Both the position numbers and the translations under genes were made by a program. This document shows, in pieces, positions 33,624 through 42,430 of a DNA stretch of 64,000 nt (positions are counted from its first letter, which is position 1; each line of letters starts with the position of its first letter). Below the pieces are notes generated by a model that was not told the DNA's origin, did not search any database, and saw only the letters and a program-made list of their open reading frames with translations. This DNA is from CF-13 sp036782775. Its GTDB lineage: Bacteria; Chloroflexota; Dormibacteria; CF-121. The stretch lies in contig DAIPYJ010000009.1 in assembly GCA_036782775.1 (NCBI GenBank), forward strand, positions 1 to 64,000, read 5' to 3'.

Positions 33624-33727
33624 TTTTTGGAGGCGGTTTTCGTATTCGGGCTGAATACGAGCGTGTGCTATCATCAGGCGGATTTTTGGGGCGCGGCGGC
33701 TTTCAGCTGCAAGCAAAGGAGAATGTC

Positions 33728-33874
33728 ATGGCGGTCACCGGATATTGCCTGAAGTGCAAGAAGAAGGTCGACATCAAGAACCCGCAGCAAATCACGATGA
33801 AAAACGGCAAGCCGGCCACCACCGGTGAATGCCCGACCTGCGGCACCAAGATCTACAAGATCGGCAAAGCCTAA
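33728..33874 (+). CDS. DUF5679-type zinc-ribbon small protein
   Basis: 48 residues with two CxxC knuckles (YCLKCKKKV and CPTCGTKI) around a basic central loop, as in a zinc ribbon. AAAGGAG 7 bases upstream of ATG 33728 fixes the start. A terminator follows directly. Role unknown; small ribbons of this kind are common in Actinobacteria and Chloroflexota-type genomes. Confidence 0.8.
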   Translation: MAVTGYCLKCKKKVDIKNPQQITMKNGKPATTGECPTCGTKIYKIGKA

Positions 33875-33893
33875 CTAACCGCTACCAAGTTTG

Positions 33894-33918
33894 GACAGCC
33901 GGTGATAAACCGGCTGTC
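33894..33918 (+). terminator. Hairpin terminator after the zinc-ribbon gene
   Basis: GACAGCCGGT and ACCGGCTGTC form a perfect 10-bp stem with a 5-base loop, followed by TTGCTTT. It lies between convergent genes and may serve both strands. Confidence 0.75.
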
Positions 33919-33930
33919 TTGCTTTAGGGG

Positions 33931-34377
33931 CTAGCCCTGGCTCGCTGACCGGCCCGCCGGCTCCTTGCCGGCCAATTCGGACTCGATGAGATCGAGCAGG
34001 ACCTCGGTCGCACTCAGCGTGACATCCACGCCCAGCGTCTTGAAGATCCGCACGTTGGCCGGGTTGTTGACGCGCGCCACCGTCTTGGCGACGTGGAACT
34101 TGCGCTTGGCGAGCTGGCAGGAGACCAGGTTGTCTTCGTCATCTCCGGTCACGGCCACGACCACATCCGCCCGTTCCATGCCGGTGGTCGCGAGGAAGGC
34201 CATCTCGTCGCCGTCGCCCACCATCACGATCTCACCCAGAACCGAGTTCAGGACCTCCGCCCGGCGGGGATCCTTCTCGATCAGGGTCACCTCGTAACCG
34301 CGGTCGAGCAGGTGCTTGCTCAGGTAGTAGCCGACCTTGCCGCCCCCGACCACGATCACGTACATGGGGTCGCTCAT
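33931..34377 (-). CDS. RCK_N (TrkA-N) NAD-binding protein, second of pair
   Basis: 148 residues. A Rossmann nucleotide-binding motif (VIVVGGGKVGYYLSKHLLDR), the acidic end of strand 2 (LIEKD) and VVVAVTGDDEDNL are typical of TrkA/KtrA RCK domains that control K+ channels. The C-terminal RCK_C domain is absent. ATG overlaps the stop of the neighbouring RCK gene by 4 bases. Together they equal the two N-domains of a full TrkA. Confidence 0.86.
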   Translation of the reverse strand: MSDPMYVIVVGGGKVGYYLSKHLLDRGYEVTLIEKDPRRAEVLNSVLGEIVMVGDGDEMAFLATTGMERADVVVAVTGDDEDNLVSCQLAKRKFHVAKTVARVNNPANVRIFKTLGVDVTLSATEVLLDLIESELAGKEPAGRSASQG

Positions 34378-34772
34378 CCTCTCAGCATGGCATGAATCTG
34401 GCGGGCCCCGGAGAGGGTAGGCGACACGGTCTCGAGACCCAGTTCCCGAAAAACGTCTTCCCGGATCGGATCGTAAATCCGGGTGATCACCCGTGGCACC
34501 TTGAAGATCTTCTGCGCGATCTGCGCCGCCATGATATTGCGGTTGTCGCCATTGGTCAGGGAGGCGAAGCCGTCCGCGTTTTCGATCCCGGCCTGCCGCA
34601 GGACGTCTTCGTCGATGCCGTTTCCCAGCACCATCTCACCGTTGAAGTCGCTCCCCAGCCTGTCGAATGCCTGCCGCCGATTGTCGATCACGGTGACGCG
34701 GTGCCCGGCTTTCGCCAGAGCCGTCGCGACCATCGCCCCGACGCGGCCGCAGCCGACGATGAGGATCTTCAT
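34374..34772 (-). CDS. RCK_N (TrkA-N) NAD-binding protein, first of pair
   Basis: 132 residues from ATG 34772: MKILIVGCGRVGAMVATALA, VIDNRRQAFDRLG, ENADGFASLTNGDN. Single RCK_N domain, no RCK_C. Translationally coupled to the next RCK gene, so the two probably form a heteromeric regulator of a Trk/Ktr K+ transporter. No TrkH/KtrB membrane subunit is adjacent in this window. Confidence 0.86.
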   Translation of the reverse strand: MKILIVGCGRVGAMVATALAKAGHRVTVIDNRRQAFDRLGSDFNGEMVLGNGIDEDVLRQAGIENADGFASLTNGDNRNIMAAQIAQKIFKVPRVITRIYDPIREDVFRELGLETVSPTLSGARQIHAMLRG

Positions 34773-34795
34773 GAAGTGGAAGCCACATTCTACGG

Positions 34796-35503
34796 TCAGC
34801 GTCCGAGCATCAAGCGCGCCGCCTCGACCTCGGGCAAACCGGCGGCGCGGATCTTCTCCTGGGTCGCCGCAATGTCGTAGGGCACCCGGTGAAACTGGAC
34901 CGCAGGGCCCGCCAGATCGAGCAGGGCGAAGGCGGCGTCGGGATTGCCGTCCCGCGGCTGGCCGACACTGCCCGGGTTGACCAGCGCGGCCTGTGGCAGC
35001 GGGATCCACGGTCCGGGCTCCGGAATCTGCTCGCCATCTTCCGTGAAGATCCGGGGCAGGTGCGTGTGGCCGAAGAAGCAGAAGCGCCGCCCGAGCGCCA
35101 ACAGGATCTCAAGCGCCTGCAGCTCCTCGAGGATGTATTCCCATACGTACGGTTTTCGCGGGCTGCCGTGGACGTAACGGTGGCGCTCGAGCCGTCCGAA
35201 CCGGGGAAGCGCCGCCAGGTAACGCCGGCTTTGTGGGGTTAGAACTTCGGCCGTCCAGCGCGCCGCGGCGGCGGCGTGCGGATTGAACCAGTCGAGCAGC
35301 GACGGATCGAGCATGGCAGCGTCGTGATTGCCCATCACGGCTCGGGCGCGCAGCCGACGCAGCCGGTCGATCACGGCATTTGGATCCGGACCGTAGCCGA
35401 CGATATCGCCCAACACCAGGACGCGATCGACCGATGGCATGGCCGCGAGCACGGCGTCGAGCGCCTCGATGTTGCTGTGGATATCGGAGACCAGGCCGAT
35501 CAG
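34796..35503 (-). CDS. Metallophosphoesterase (YfcE/calcineurin-like)
   Basis: About 235 residues. Binuclear metal-site motifs in order: VSDIHSN, LGDIVGYGPDP, MGNHDAAM, FFGHTHLPR. The fold starts immediately at LIGLVSDIHSN. No ATG, GTG or TTG lies between the upstream gene's stop (35520) and that motif; CTG 35503 is chosen, while the nearest canonical start, ATG 35620, would overlap the upstream gene by about 100 bases. Substrate unknown. Confidence 0.82.
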   Translation of the reverse strand: MIGLVSDIHSNIEALDAVLAAMPSVDRVLVLGDIVGYGPDPNAVIDRLRRLRARAVMGNHDAAMLDPSLLDWFNPHAAAAARWTAEVLTPQSRRYLAALPRFGRLERHRYVHGSPRKPYVWEYILEELQALEILLALGRRFCFFGHTHLPRIFTEDGEQIPEPGPWIPLPQAALVNPGSVGQPRDGNPDAAFALLDLAGPAVQFHRVPYDIAATQEKIRAAGLPEVEAARLMLGR

Positions 35504-35519
35504 CGGCCCGGTCGAGGCG

Positions 35520-36578
35520 TCAGGCGTAGACGCGCTCGTGCGCGTAGAGGAAGAGAATGCGCAACGCGGCGGCGACCGGGACCGCGATGAAGAGCCCGAG
35601 GATGCCGCCCAGGTAGCCACCGACGACGAAGGCGATGATGATCAGCATCGGGCTGAGGTGGACGGCGTCGCCGAAGACCTTGGGGGAGACAAAGTTGTAG
35701 ATGACGTTCGAGATCACGAAGTAGATGACGAGCACCAGAATGACCTCGCCCGAGGAGTGCGAGGTGAAGGCCGCGACAGCGACCGCCGGGATGGCGCCGA
35801 GGAAGGGCCCGATGAAGGGAATGAAGGCGGTGACGCCGGCAACGATGCCCAGGGCAAGCGAGTAGGGGACGCCGACGAGCCACATCGCGATCCCGGTGAT
35901 CAGGCCAACCAGGGCGCAGATCACCACCTGGCCGCGCATGTAGGCGCCCAGCATGCGATAGATGTCGGCGGCAAGCTCGCCGGCGTCAGTTCGGTAGCCG
36001 TGCGGCACCAGTTCCTCGAAGAAGCGACGGATGGTGTGCGCGTCCTTGACGAGAAAGAAGGTCACGAGCAAAACGAGGATTCCCTGGAAGATCCAGTTGA
36101 CCAGCATGAAGACGTTCTGCACCACCGACGAGAGCTGGCCCGCAACCAGGCCGGGCAGGTTATGCATGGAGTCGTTGTAGGCCTGGCGTAGGTCGATCGG
36201 GATCCCGAGGATGGAGACAACGTGTTCGCGATCGGCAAGGTCCTGGAAGTAGCTGGCGATGGCAGGACCCTGAGCGACAAGCGAGACGAATTCCTGGCGG
36301 GCAATCGGATAGAGCCAGAAGGCAACTCCGCCGATGGTCGCGGCGATCAGGAAATACAGCGCGAGCACCGAAAGGGCACGCGGGACACGGCGCCGCTCGG
36401 CCGCGTTAACGGCCGGGTTGAGGATGAGCGCCAGGATGACGGCCATCAAGAACGGCCCAAGGATGCCGCGGACGGCAAAGGCCAGCAGCACGCCCCCGGC
36501 CGCCAGGACGCCGAGAAAGACGAAGGCGCGGAAGTCACGGCTGCGCCATAGCTCTTCGATCCGCCGCCGCTGTATCAC
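35520..36578 (-). CDS. AI-2E family transporter (PerM/TqsA-like)
   Basis: 352 residues with about eight membrane segments and the family features: an N-terminal hairpin (GPFLMAVILALILNPAVN), a soluble loop (residues about 100-150) and the conserved VTAFIPFIGPFLGAIPAV. Members export small molecules or ions; AI-2 export is shown only for a few, so the substrate is not assigned. Confidence 0.87.
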   Translation of the reverse strand: MIQRRRIEELWRSRDFRAFVFLGVLAAGGVLLAFAVRGILGPFLMAVILALILNPAVNAAERRRVPRALSVLALYFLIAATIGGVAFWLYPIARQEFVSLVAQGPAIASYFQDLADREHVVSILGIPIDLRQAYNDSMHNLPGLVAGQLSSVVQNVFMLVNWIFQGILVLLVTFFLVKDAHTIRRFFEELVPHGYRTDAGELAADIYRMLGAYMRGQVVICALVGLITGIAMWLVGVPYSLALGIVAGVTAFIPFIGPFLGAIPAVAVAAFTSHSSGEVILVLVIYFVISNVIYNFVSPKVFGDAVHLSPMLIIIAFVVGGYLGGILGLFIAVPVAAALRILFLYAHERVYA

Positions 36579-36644
36579 GCTTCGGTCACCCGAGAAGAAA
36601 AACGGGCGAGCTGGGGGCGCACCTGCGCGAAGATGGTCAAGGCG

Positions 36645-37235
36645 CTATTTTGCCGGACTCGGCGTTGGCACGGTGACGGCCGGACGAGGGCGGTGACTCC
36701 ATCGGATGATGAGGTAGGCGATGCCACCGGCCATCAGGAGGTCGCCGATGCTCACCAGCGAGGTGCGACCCAGGATTCCGGGGATCTGAACAATGTCCCC
36801 CAGAAACCACAGCCCTTGCGGATGCGGGAGCAAGACGTGCAGCGGATCGAGTCCCTGGCGGAGTGCCGGCAAGGCCCCGCCAGGAGTCGGCTCGAACCCC
36901 GCCGGGAGCAAGACGGGCATCCGGCCGCCAAACCAGAGGATGGCGGCGAGGTTCGATAGCAATCCGAGGCCGAAGACGATCGCGCCGGGGATCCGGCGGT
37001 TGAAGATGGCGACTCCGAGCAGCAACACCGCGCCGATGACGTTCAGGGGGCGCGCGGCATTGAGCGCCGCTTGTGAATGTGAGGTCCCTAAGAGCGCAAC
37101 CGAGACCTTGGCGGCGAGCGCCGCGATTAACAGTTCGACGTGGCGAACCCGGAGCTGGGCCAGACGTCGAACATCGCCGCCGATGACCACCGCGATAACC
37201 AACGCGCCGGCGATGACGGCGAAAAAGAGAAACAT
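36645..37235 (-). CDS. DUF5317-type membrane protein
   Basis: 196 residues with several hydrophobic segments. N-terminal FAVIAGALVIAVVIGG, then LNVIGAVLLLGVAIFNRRIP, then a conserved-looking GGRMPVLLPAGFEP and GDIVQIPG. This matches the DUF5317 pattern common in Actinobacteria and Chloroflexota. ATG is 3 bases after the stop of the HD-GYP/MFS gene, so it is co-transcribed with it. Function unknown. Confidence 0.72.
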   Translation of the reverse strand: MFLFFAVIAGALVIAVVIGGDVRRLAQLRVRHVELLIAALAAKVSVALLGTSHSQAALNAARPLNVIGAVLLLGVAIFNRRIPGAIVFGLGLLSNLAAILWFGGRMPVLLPAGFEPTPGGALPALRQGLDPLHVLLPHPQGLWFLGDIVQIPGILGRTSLVSIGDLLMAGGIAYLIIRWSHRPRPAVTVPTPSPAK

Positions 37236-37238
37236 CGC

Positions 37239-39782
37239 TTAACCTGAGACGGCCTGAAGTCTCGACCGATCCCGCACGTCGTCGAGCGTCGCTTGCCGCA
37301 GATTCGGTGCCGCAAAACCCATGACCGCGGTGACCATCAAGAGGAAGCCGGCGGCAACGAATACTGCCGCGGCCCCGGCACGATCCGTCAACGGTCCGGC
37401 CAGCGCCATACCGATCAGCAGCCCGGCCTGGGCCAGCAGGAAGCGGCTCGACATGACGCGGCCGCGAATGTAATCAGGGGCCTCTCGCTGGGTGAAGGAA
37501 ATCAGCGGCACCAGGTAGATGGCGCTGGCGGCGCCGCAGAGAAAGAGCAGCAGCAACGCAATCGAGAAGTTTCGGAACAGCCCCGCCCCAAAGTATCCAG
37601 CTCCGATGCCGGCGATTCCAAAGACGATCAGGCTTCCGGCGCGATAGGAGCGCAATAGATGCGGCACCGTTAGCGCTCCGATGGCGGCGCCTGCGCCGAT
37701 CGCCGCTTCAAGCAAGCCGTAGCCAGCCGCCCCAGCGTTCAAGGGCCGATAGGCGAGGACCACCAGCGTGGGATACGTCATCCCCATGAAGATCGCGCTG
37801 AAGGTCGTGAGAATCATGGTGGCGCGCAGGCTCAGCTGCTGGCCGATAAAGCGCATTCCCGCCACGATGTCGTCGACGATGCGTAAATGCTTTTGCTCGC
37901 GTGTATGGGATTTGTCCGGTACCCCGAGCAAAGTTACGGCGGAAAACAGGTAGGTCCCCGCATCGATCAGGAAGAGCGGCGCCCAGCTGATCGCCGCGGC
38001 GATGATGCCAGCGAGCGAATAGCCGAGCAGTTCCATAAGGCGTTCAGACGACGTGATCAGTGTGTTGGCCTTGACCAGGTGTCTGGGTGGTACCAGGTTC
38101 GGAAGGATCGCCTGCTTGGCCGGATTGAAGAATGTGCTCGCGGTGGCGGCCAGCATGATGGCAATAAAAGCTCCGGGGAGCCAGCGAACAGCGACGAACG
38201 GGATGGTCACCATCAGGACGGCGCGCGCCATGTCGGCGATGATCATCACGCGCTGACGGTTGAATCGGTCGACAACCGGTCCCGCGATCAAGCCAAAGGC
38301 GATGACGGGCACGACTCGAGCAATCAGACCCAACGCCACGATCAAGGTGGACCGCGTCAGGACGAAGAGCATGATGGCCAGGCCGGTGATGTTCATCATG
38401 TCGCCGTAGTAGGAAACCGCCTGCCCCAGCCACAGCCGTCGGAAGCTGGGTGCGGCGAGCACTTCACGATAGGTGGGGCCAGTGTCGGGCTTGGCCACAG
38501 GCGGAATCTCAACCCCCCATCGTTCGCCCACGATTTTCTCCAGCGCCGTGATCACGTCTGGGTCGTACCAGGAACCGGCAAGCTGGCGCAGTTCGCGAAT
38601 CGCTTCCGCCGGGGTTTTGACCGTGGGCCGAAACACACGCGCCTGAGTGATGGTGTCGAATGCATCGCAAGCATTCACGATCCGGGAGCCGAGCGGTATC
38701 TGGTCGCCTCTCAGGTTGTCCGGATAACCCTTTCCATCCCAGCGCTCATGGTGATGCCTGACGATCTCGGACACACCCTTCTGTTCGGGATGCTCGGCGA
38801 GAATTTGCGCGCCTTCGACTGGGTGCGTCTTGATGATCTCGTACTCCTCCGGAGTCAGCTTCCCTGGCTTTAAGAGGATCGAGTCCGGAATGGCGATCTT
38901 TCCCAGGTCGTGAAGAATGCCGCCGACGCGGATGGTGTTGCAGTCGTCTTCGCTCAGCCCCATCATCCTGGCGATCGTTTCGCAGAGCTCGCCCACGCGC
39001 TGGGAGTGGCCGAAGGTCTGACCGTCGCGCTTGTCGACGACACGGCTCTGCATGATGAACGAGTCGCGGAGCCATTGGTCAAGCTTGGTCTGCTTCTGCA
39101 GGCTGGTCCGATAGACCAGCAGGGGACCGTAGAGGAGAAAGACAACCAGCCGGACTGGGCCGGTCTGGAGCAGGAAGACATAGATCAGATAGCCGATGAC
39201 CGGCAGCGCGATATAGGTCAGCCAGCTTCCGGCGAAGGTGTTGCGAATGAGATGCCGCGGATCGGTGCCATTAAAGAGGGCGAAGAAGATGGCGACCAGA
39301 CCAAGGTTCATGGAAACGATCGCCGCCACGATCAGCGGTTGAACGGCGTACCAGCTGAGGGGCAAATCGCTCAGCCTCGGCGCAAGCCCAACGGCGGCCA
39401 GGAAAAGACTCGGGATCCCGTAGACGAGCGCAAACATGCCACGGGAGAACAGAAAAGTGCGCCAGGGGATGTTTTTGCCTGGAACCCGTTCGTCGGCGGT
39501 CCCGATGGCCGCCACCCACATCACTGCCCAGGTCGGAAGGATCAGCAGGGCGCCGAAGAGCGGTGCCATTCCCACGGTCACATTCGCGCCTGTCCTCGTT
39601 TTCATCGGTGAGAGTGAGGAGAGAAAGGTGAGGACAACCAGGATGGCGGCGAGGAAGAGCACGTCATCGGTCCAGGAGTGGACCTGGCGTGGTGCCTGGA
39701 TCCAGGTGAGGAGAGCCGCCAACCCGAGTCCGGTGACGGCGACGGCCAGTGAATACGTGGTGAATAGCCGGGGCCGCGCCAT
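37239..39782 (-). CDS. Membrane sensor/HD-GYP phosphodiesterase fused to an MFS transporter
   Basis: 847 residues in one uninterrupted frame. Residues 1-225 form a multi-pass membrane region (MASE-like). Residues about 245-420 are an HD-GYP domain with HSQRV, the HD dyad H291-D292 in ILHDLGKIAIPD, HHHERWDGKGYP (GYP at 352-354) and ACDAFDTIT, so metal ligands for cyclic-di-GMP hydrolysis appear intact. Residues about 440-830 are an MFS_3/EntS-like exporter (YYGDMMNITGLAIMLF, AGPVVDRFNRQRVM). Such a fusion could couple transport to cyclic-di-GMP turnover. The frame reads cleanly across both junctions, arguing against a chance join. Confidence 0.88.
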   Translation of the reverse strand: MARPRLFTTYSLAVAVTGLGLAALLTWIQAPRQVHSWTDDVLFLAAILVVLTFLSSLSPMKTRTGANVTVGMAPLFGALLILPTWAVMWVAAIGTADERVPGKNIPWRTFLFSRGMFALVYGIPSLFLAAVGLAPRLSDLPLSWYAVQPLIVAAIVSMNLGLVAIFFALFNGTDPRHLIRNTFAGSWLTYIALPVIGYLIYVFLLQTGPVRLVVFLLYGPLLVYRTSLQKQTKLDQWLRDSFIMQSRVVDKRDGQTFGHSQRVGELCETIARMMGLSEDDCNTIRVGGILHDLGKIAIPDSILLKPGKLTPEEYEIIKTHPVEGAQILAEHPEQKGVSEIVRHHHERWDGKGYPDNLRGDQIPLGSRIVNACDAFDTITQARVFRPTVKTPAEAIRELRQLAGSWYDPDVITALEKIVGERWGVEIPPVAKPDTGPTYREVLAAPSFRRLWLGQAVSYYGDMMNITGLAIMLFVLTRSTLIVALGLIARVVPVIAFGLIAGPVVDRFNRQRVMIIADMARAVLMVTIPFVAVRWLPGAFIAIMLAATASTFFNPAKQAILPNLVPPRHLVKANTLITSSERLMELLGYSLAGIIAAAISWAPLFLIDAGTYLFSAVTLLGVPDKSHTREQKHLRIVDDIVAGMRFIGQQLSLRATMILTTFSAIFMGMTYPTLVVLAYRPLNAGAAGYGLLEAAIGAGAAIGALTVPHLLRSYRAGSLIVFGIAGIGAGYFGAGLFRNFSIALLLLFLCGAASAIYLVPLISFTQREAPDYIRGRVMSSRFLLAQAGLLIGMALAGPLTDRAGAAAVFVAAGFLLMVTAVMGFAAPNLRQATLDDVRDRSRLQAVSG

Positions 39783-39830
39783 TAGGTCCTCAGTATCTTA
39801 AAGAGGAATTCCGACCAATCAATGCGGCAA

Positions 39831-39862
39831 GAAAAGAAAAAGCCCGGGCGTCCGCCCGGGCT
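39831..39862 (-). terminator. Intrinsic terminator of the 24-residue peptide gene
   Basis: Perfect 10-bp palindromic arms AGCCCGGGCG / CGCCCGGGCT (39841-39862) with a 2-base centre, followed on the minus strand by TTTTCTTTTC. It begins 16 bases after the small gene's stop. Confidence 0.9.
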
Positions 39863-39878
39863 TCTTCTAGCTGCGAAC

Positions 39879-39953
39879 CTACGGCGTTACGTTCGCGCCG
39901 CCGGCGACGATGGCGCCGAGCAGGCCAGCAACGATGATCAGCAGCTTCTTCAT
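39879..39953 (-). CDS. 24-residue hydrophobic membrane peptide
   Basis: ATG 39953 to TAG 39879. It reads MKKLLIIVAGLLGAIVAGG then ANVTP: two lysines followed by one hydrophobic helix with GxxxG-like glycines. A GGGGGTGG ribosome-binding site precedes it at good spacing and a strong terminator follows, so it looks like a dedicated small gene. Candidates: a regulatory membrane peptide, a type I toxin-like peptide or a signal peptide. No antisense RNA partner could be recognised. Confidence 0.72.
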   Translation of the reverse strand: MKKLLIIVAGLLGAIVAGGANVTP

Positions 39954-40094
39954 AACTTCCACCCCCACGAACTGGATTCCATGGATCCCGCGCAGTCCGG
40001 ACCTGGTGGCCCAAGGCTACGCCGACAACCCGGCGTGAGGAAATCCCTCGGGTGGGCAGCCGAACCAGCCAATCGATAGCGAACGGTTGTTCGT

Positions 40095-40736
40095 CTAAAC
40101 ATCCAGTTGGACGGCCTGCGCCGCGGCTTCAGCCCGGGTCTGGACTCGCAGTTTCCGATAGATGTTGCGCAGATGCGATTTGATGGTTCCCTCGCTCAGC
40201 CCCAGGCGGCTGGCAATGACCTTGTTCGCCTTGCCTTCGACGACCATCCGCAAGATCTCCGCCTCGCGGTCGGTCAGGGGCTCAGTCGGCTGGTGCCGGG
40301 GACGCCGCATGGTGGCACCCAGCCGCATGATCACCTTGCGGGTCAGCGCGTCGTCGAGTTGGAACCGACCGGCATGGGCCTCCTGAATGCATCGCGCCAG
40401 ACTCGCTGGATCGACATCCTTGAGGACATACCCCGAAGCGCCGGCCGCCACCATGTCCACGATGTCCTCTTCCGCCTCGGATACGGTCAAAGCGAGGATG
40501 ACACGTTCCGGATCTTCCTCCTTGATCGCGCGAGTGGCAGCGATGCCGCCCATCTCGGGCATGTTGAGGTCCATCAGGATGACATCGGGCTTTACGCGGC
40601 GGGAACGCTCCACCGCCTGGCGGCCGGTCATGGCCTCGCCTACCAGCTCGATTTCGGGAAAGTCGCGGAGCATGCCCTGGACTCCGGCGCGAAAGATCGG
40701 CCGGTCATCCGCAATCAGGACGCGGACGCGAGTCAC
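40095..40736 (-). CDS. NarL/LuxR-type response regulator
   Basis: 213 residues. The receiver domain has VLIADDRPIF, the phospho-acceptor Asp in VILMDLNMPEMGG and the conserved Lys in GYVLKDVD. A LuxR HTH follows (PLTDREAEILRMVVEGKANK, LSEGTIKSHLRNIYRKL). GTG 40736 overlaps the histidine kinase stop as GTGA, so the two are a coupled two-component pair. Confidence 0.94.
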   Translation of the reverse strand: MTRVRVLIADDRPIFRAGVQGMLRDFPEIELVGEAMTGRQAVERSRRVKPDVILMDLNMPEMGGIAATRAIKEEDPERVILALTVSEAEEDIVDMVAAGASGYVLKDVDPASLARCIQEAHAGRFQLDDALTRKVIMRLGATMRRPRHQPTEPLTDREAEILRMVVEGKANKVIASRLGLSEGTIKSHLRNIYRKLRVQTRAEAAAQAVQLDV

Positions 40737-42430
40737 TCGCTGCGATCCGGTGGGCCGATCAAGGTGATGATCGTGCCGTCGACGGTCTGACTGACGATCT
40801 GGAGATCACCACCCATGAGCTCAGCACGCTCCCGCATCCCGACCAACCCGTAAGAACCGGCTTTCCTCGGATCCTCGGCGACGCGACGGATGTCAAAACC
40901 GCGCCCGTCGTCACGGATGGTCAGCACCCATGGCATCGACGAGAGGTCGAGCATCACCCAGAGGTTGCGCGCCTGCGAATGCTTGCGGACGTTGGACAGG
41001 CCCTCACGCAACACCTGGAAGATGACTTCTTTCTGCTCCGCCGGGACGGCTGCCTCTTCACCGCGGATGCTGACCTTGGTCTCGATCAGATTGACTCGGC
41101 CAAATTGGTCGACCAGCTTCAACACCGACGCCAGCAGCCCCTCGGAACGGATCGTCTTCGGGCGCAGCGATTGCAGGATGTCGCGGGCACCACTCAGGAT
41201 CTCTTCGGTCATCGACTGGAGCTGCATCAGGAGCTGGCCCGCATCGTCGGGATCGCGCTGCCGACGCTGGTCGTAGTACTTGAACAGCGCGACGACGGCC
41301 GCCAGATCGGAGGCCAGGCCGTCGTGAATCTCGCGCGCCAGGTTGAGCCGCTCCTGCAGCACCGCCACCTCGGCCACCTTGATCGCCAGGCTGTTGGCGC
41401 GCAGCGCGTTCACCACCTCGCTGGCGAGGTCCTCCAGCCGGAGCGCGTCACGGCGGTCGAGCCGCCAGGGTGTGTGCCGCAGCAAAACGAGCACGCCGAC
41501 CGGCTTTTCCAACGGCGGCGAGAGCGGGATGGCGGTAAAACCGTGGTGGCCGTTCACCAGCCAGGCCGCCTCGTCAGGCGTTAGCTCTTCGGCCGCGAGG
41601 TCTTCGATGTTGTAGACCTCATTCAATTCGAGGGCGCGTTTCAAGAGCCGGCTGTTGATCGGCGCCGACGCTTCGGGAATCGCCAGCGATTCGGTTGGCA
41701 CCCCCGCTCGCAAAACAAAGCGGCGCTGGTCGTCGAGCGTGTACACCTGGGTGGCGTCGACCTGAAGCAGGTCGAGCGCCTGCTGTGCCGCGGCGAGCAG
41801 GATGGTTTGCAGCGGACCGGAGACGTGCTCGGCGACCAGCCGGCCCGGCTGGGTGTCGAGAGCCGGCTGAACCACCGGTTCGGGTTCGGGTTCGGGTTCG
41901 GGCTCGGGCTCGGGCTCGGGTTCGACCTCCGGCTCCGCCGCGGCCTCCGCCTCGGGAGCTTCCGGCTCGACGGTCGGTTGCGCCTCCAGGGCGGCTTCCT
42001 CCTGAGTCGCACCCGGTGCTTGCGGCGGGGTTTCGATTGCTGTATCCGCACTGGGCTGCGGTTCTGCTGGCATGACCGGCTCGGGCGGCTCAGGGGCAGG
42101 CGCTGGGACGCTCTCGCGAACCGCCGCCGCCTCCGTGCGCTCCATCGAGCTGGCAAAGAGCTCGAAGAAGTGATCGAGCACGCGTCGTTCATCAACGCTG
42201 AGCTCTCCGTTGACGCCGGCGGTGAGCTCGCTGGCGGTGGTTCGAGGCGTGTGTTGCTGGGCACGCGGCGACTGGCCCGCCTCCCGGCGCAGGCGGCGGA
42301 TCAGCTCACGCAACCGCTCGGCGGCGGCGGCGCGCTGAGCCGGACCGGGGTCGCGACCGCGGGCCTGGGCCAGCTGGTCGGCGATCTCCGGAAAATTGAC
42401 CTCCAGGTAGTTGACAAGAACGTCGTGCAT
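40733..42430 (-). CDS. Cytoplasmic GAF/HisKA_3 histidine kinase with Pro-Glu repeat linker
   Basis: 565 residues from ATG 42430 (MHDVLVNYLEVNFPEI). A helical N-terminus, then a Pro/Glu/Ala-rich linker including an uninterrupted EP repeat, a GAF domain (about 240-400), the phospho-acceptor in LAREIHDGLASDLA, and an ATPase domain with GLSNVRKHSQA and IRDDGRGFD. No membrane segments. Partner of the NarL-type regulator downstream. The in-frame extension to 42529 is low quality and rejected. Confidence 0.88.
   Translation of the reverse strand: MHDVLVNYLEVNFPEIADQLAQARGRDPGPAQRAAAAERLRELIRRLRREAGQSPRAQQHTPRTTASELTAGVNGELSVDERRVLDHFFELFASSMERTEAAAVRESVPAPAPEPPEPVMPAEPQPSADTAIETPPQAPGATQEEAALEAQPTVEPEAPEAEAAAEPEVEPEPEPEPEPEPEPEPVVQPALDTQPGRLVAEHVSGPLQTILLAAAQQALDLLQVDATQVYTLDDQRRFVLRAGVPTESLAIPEASAPINSRLLKRALELNEVYNIEDLAAEELTPDEAAWLVNGHHGFTAIPLSPPLEKPVGVLVLLRHTPWRLDRRDALRLEDLASEVVNALRANSLAIKVAEVAVLQERLNLAREIHDGLASDLAAVVALFKYYDQRRQRDPDDAGQLLMQLQSMTEEILSGARDILQSLRPKTIRSEGLLASVLKLVDQFGRVNLIETKVSIRGEEAAVPAEQKEVIFQVLREGLSNVRKHSQARNLWVMLDLSSMPWVLTIRDDGRGFDIRRVAEDPRKAGSYGLVGMRERAELMGGDLQIVSQTVDGTIITLIGPPDRSE
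41881..41922. repeat. Hexanucleotide tandem repeat in the kinase linker
   Basis: Seven CGGGTT/CGGGCT units encode the Glu-Pro repeat on the minus strand. Copy-number change would alter linker length by two residues per unit without shifting frame. Confidence 0.8.

Noticed and set aside
41881..41922. CRISPR-like or phase-variation repeat
   Set aside because: It is a hexamer encoding Glu-Pro in frame; copy changes cannot shift the frame and there are no spacers.
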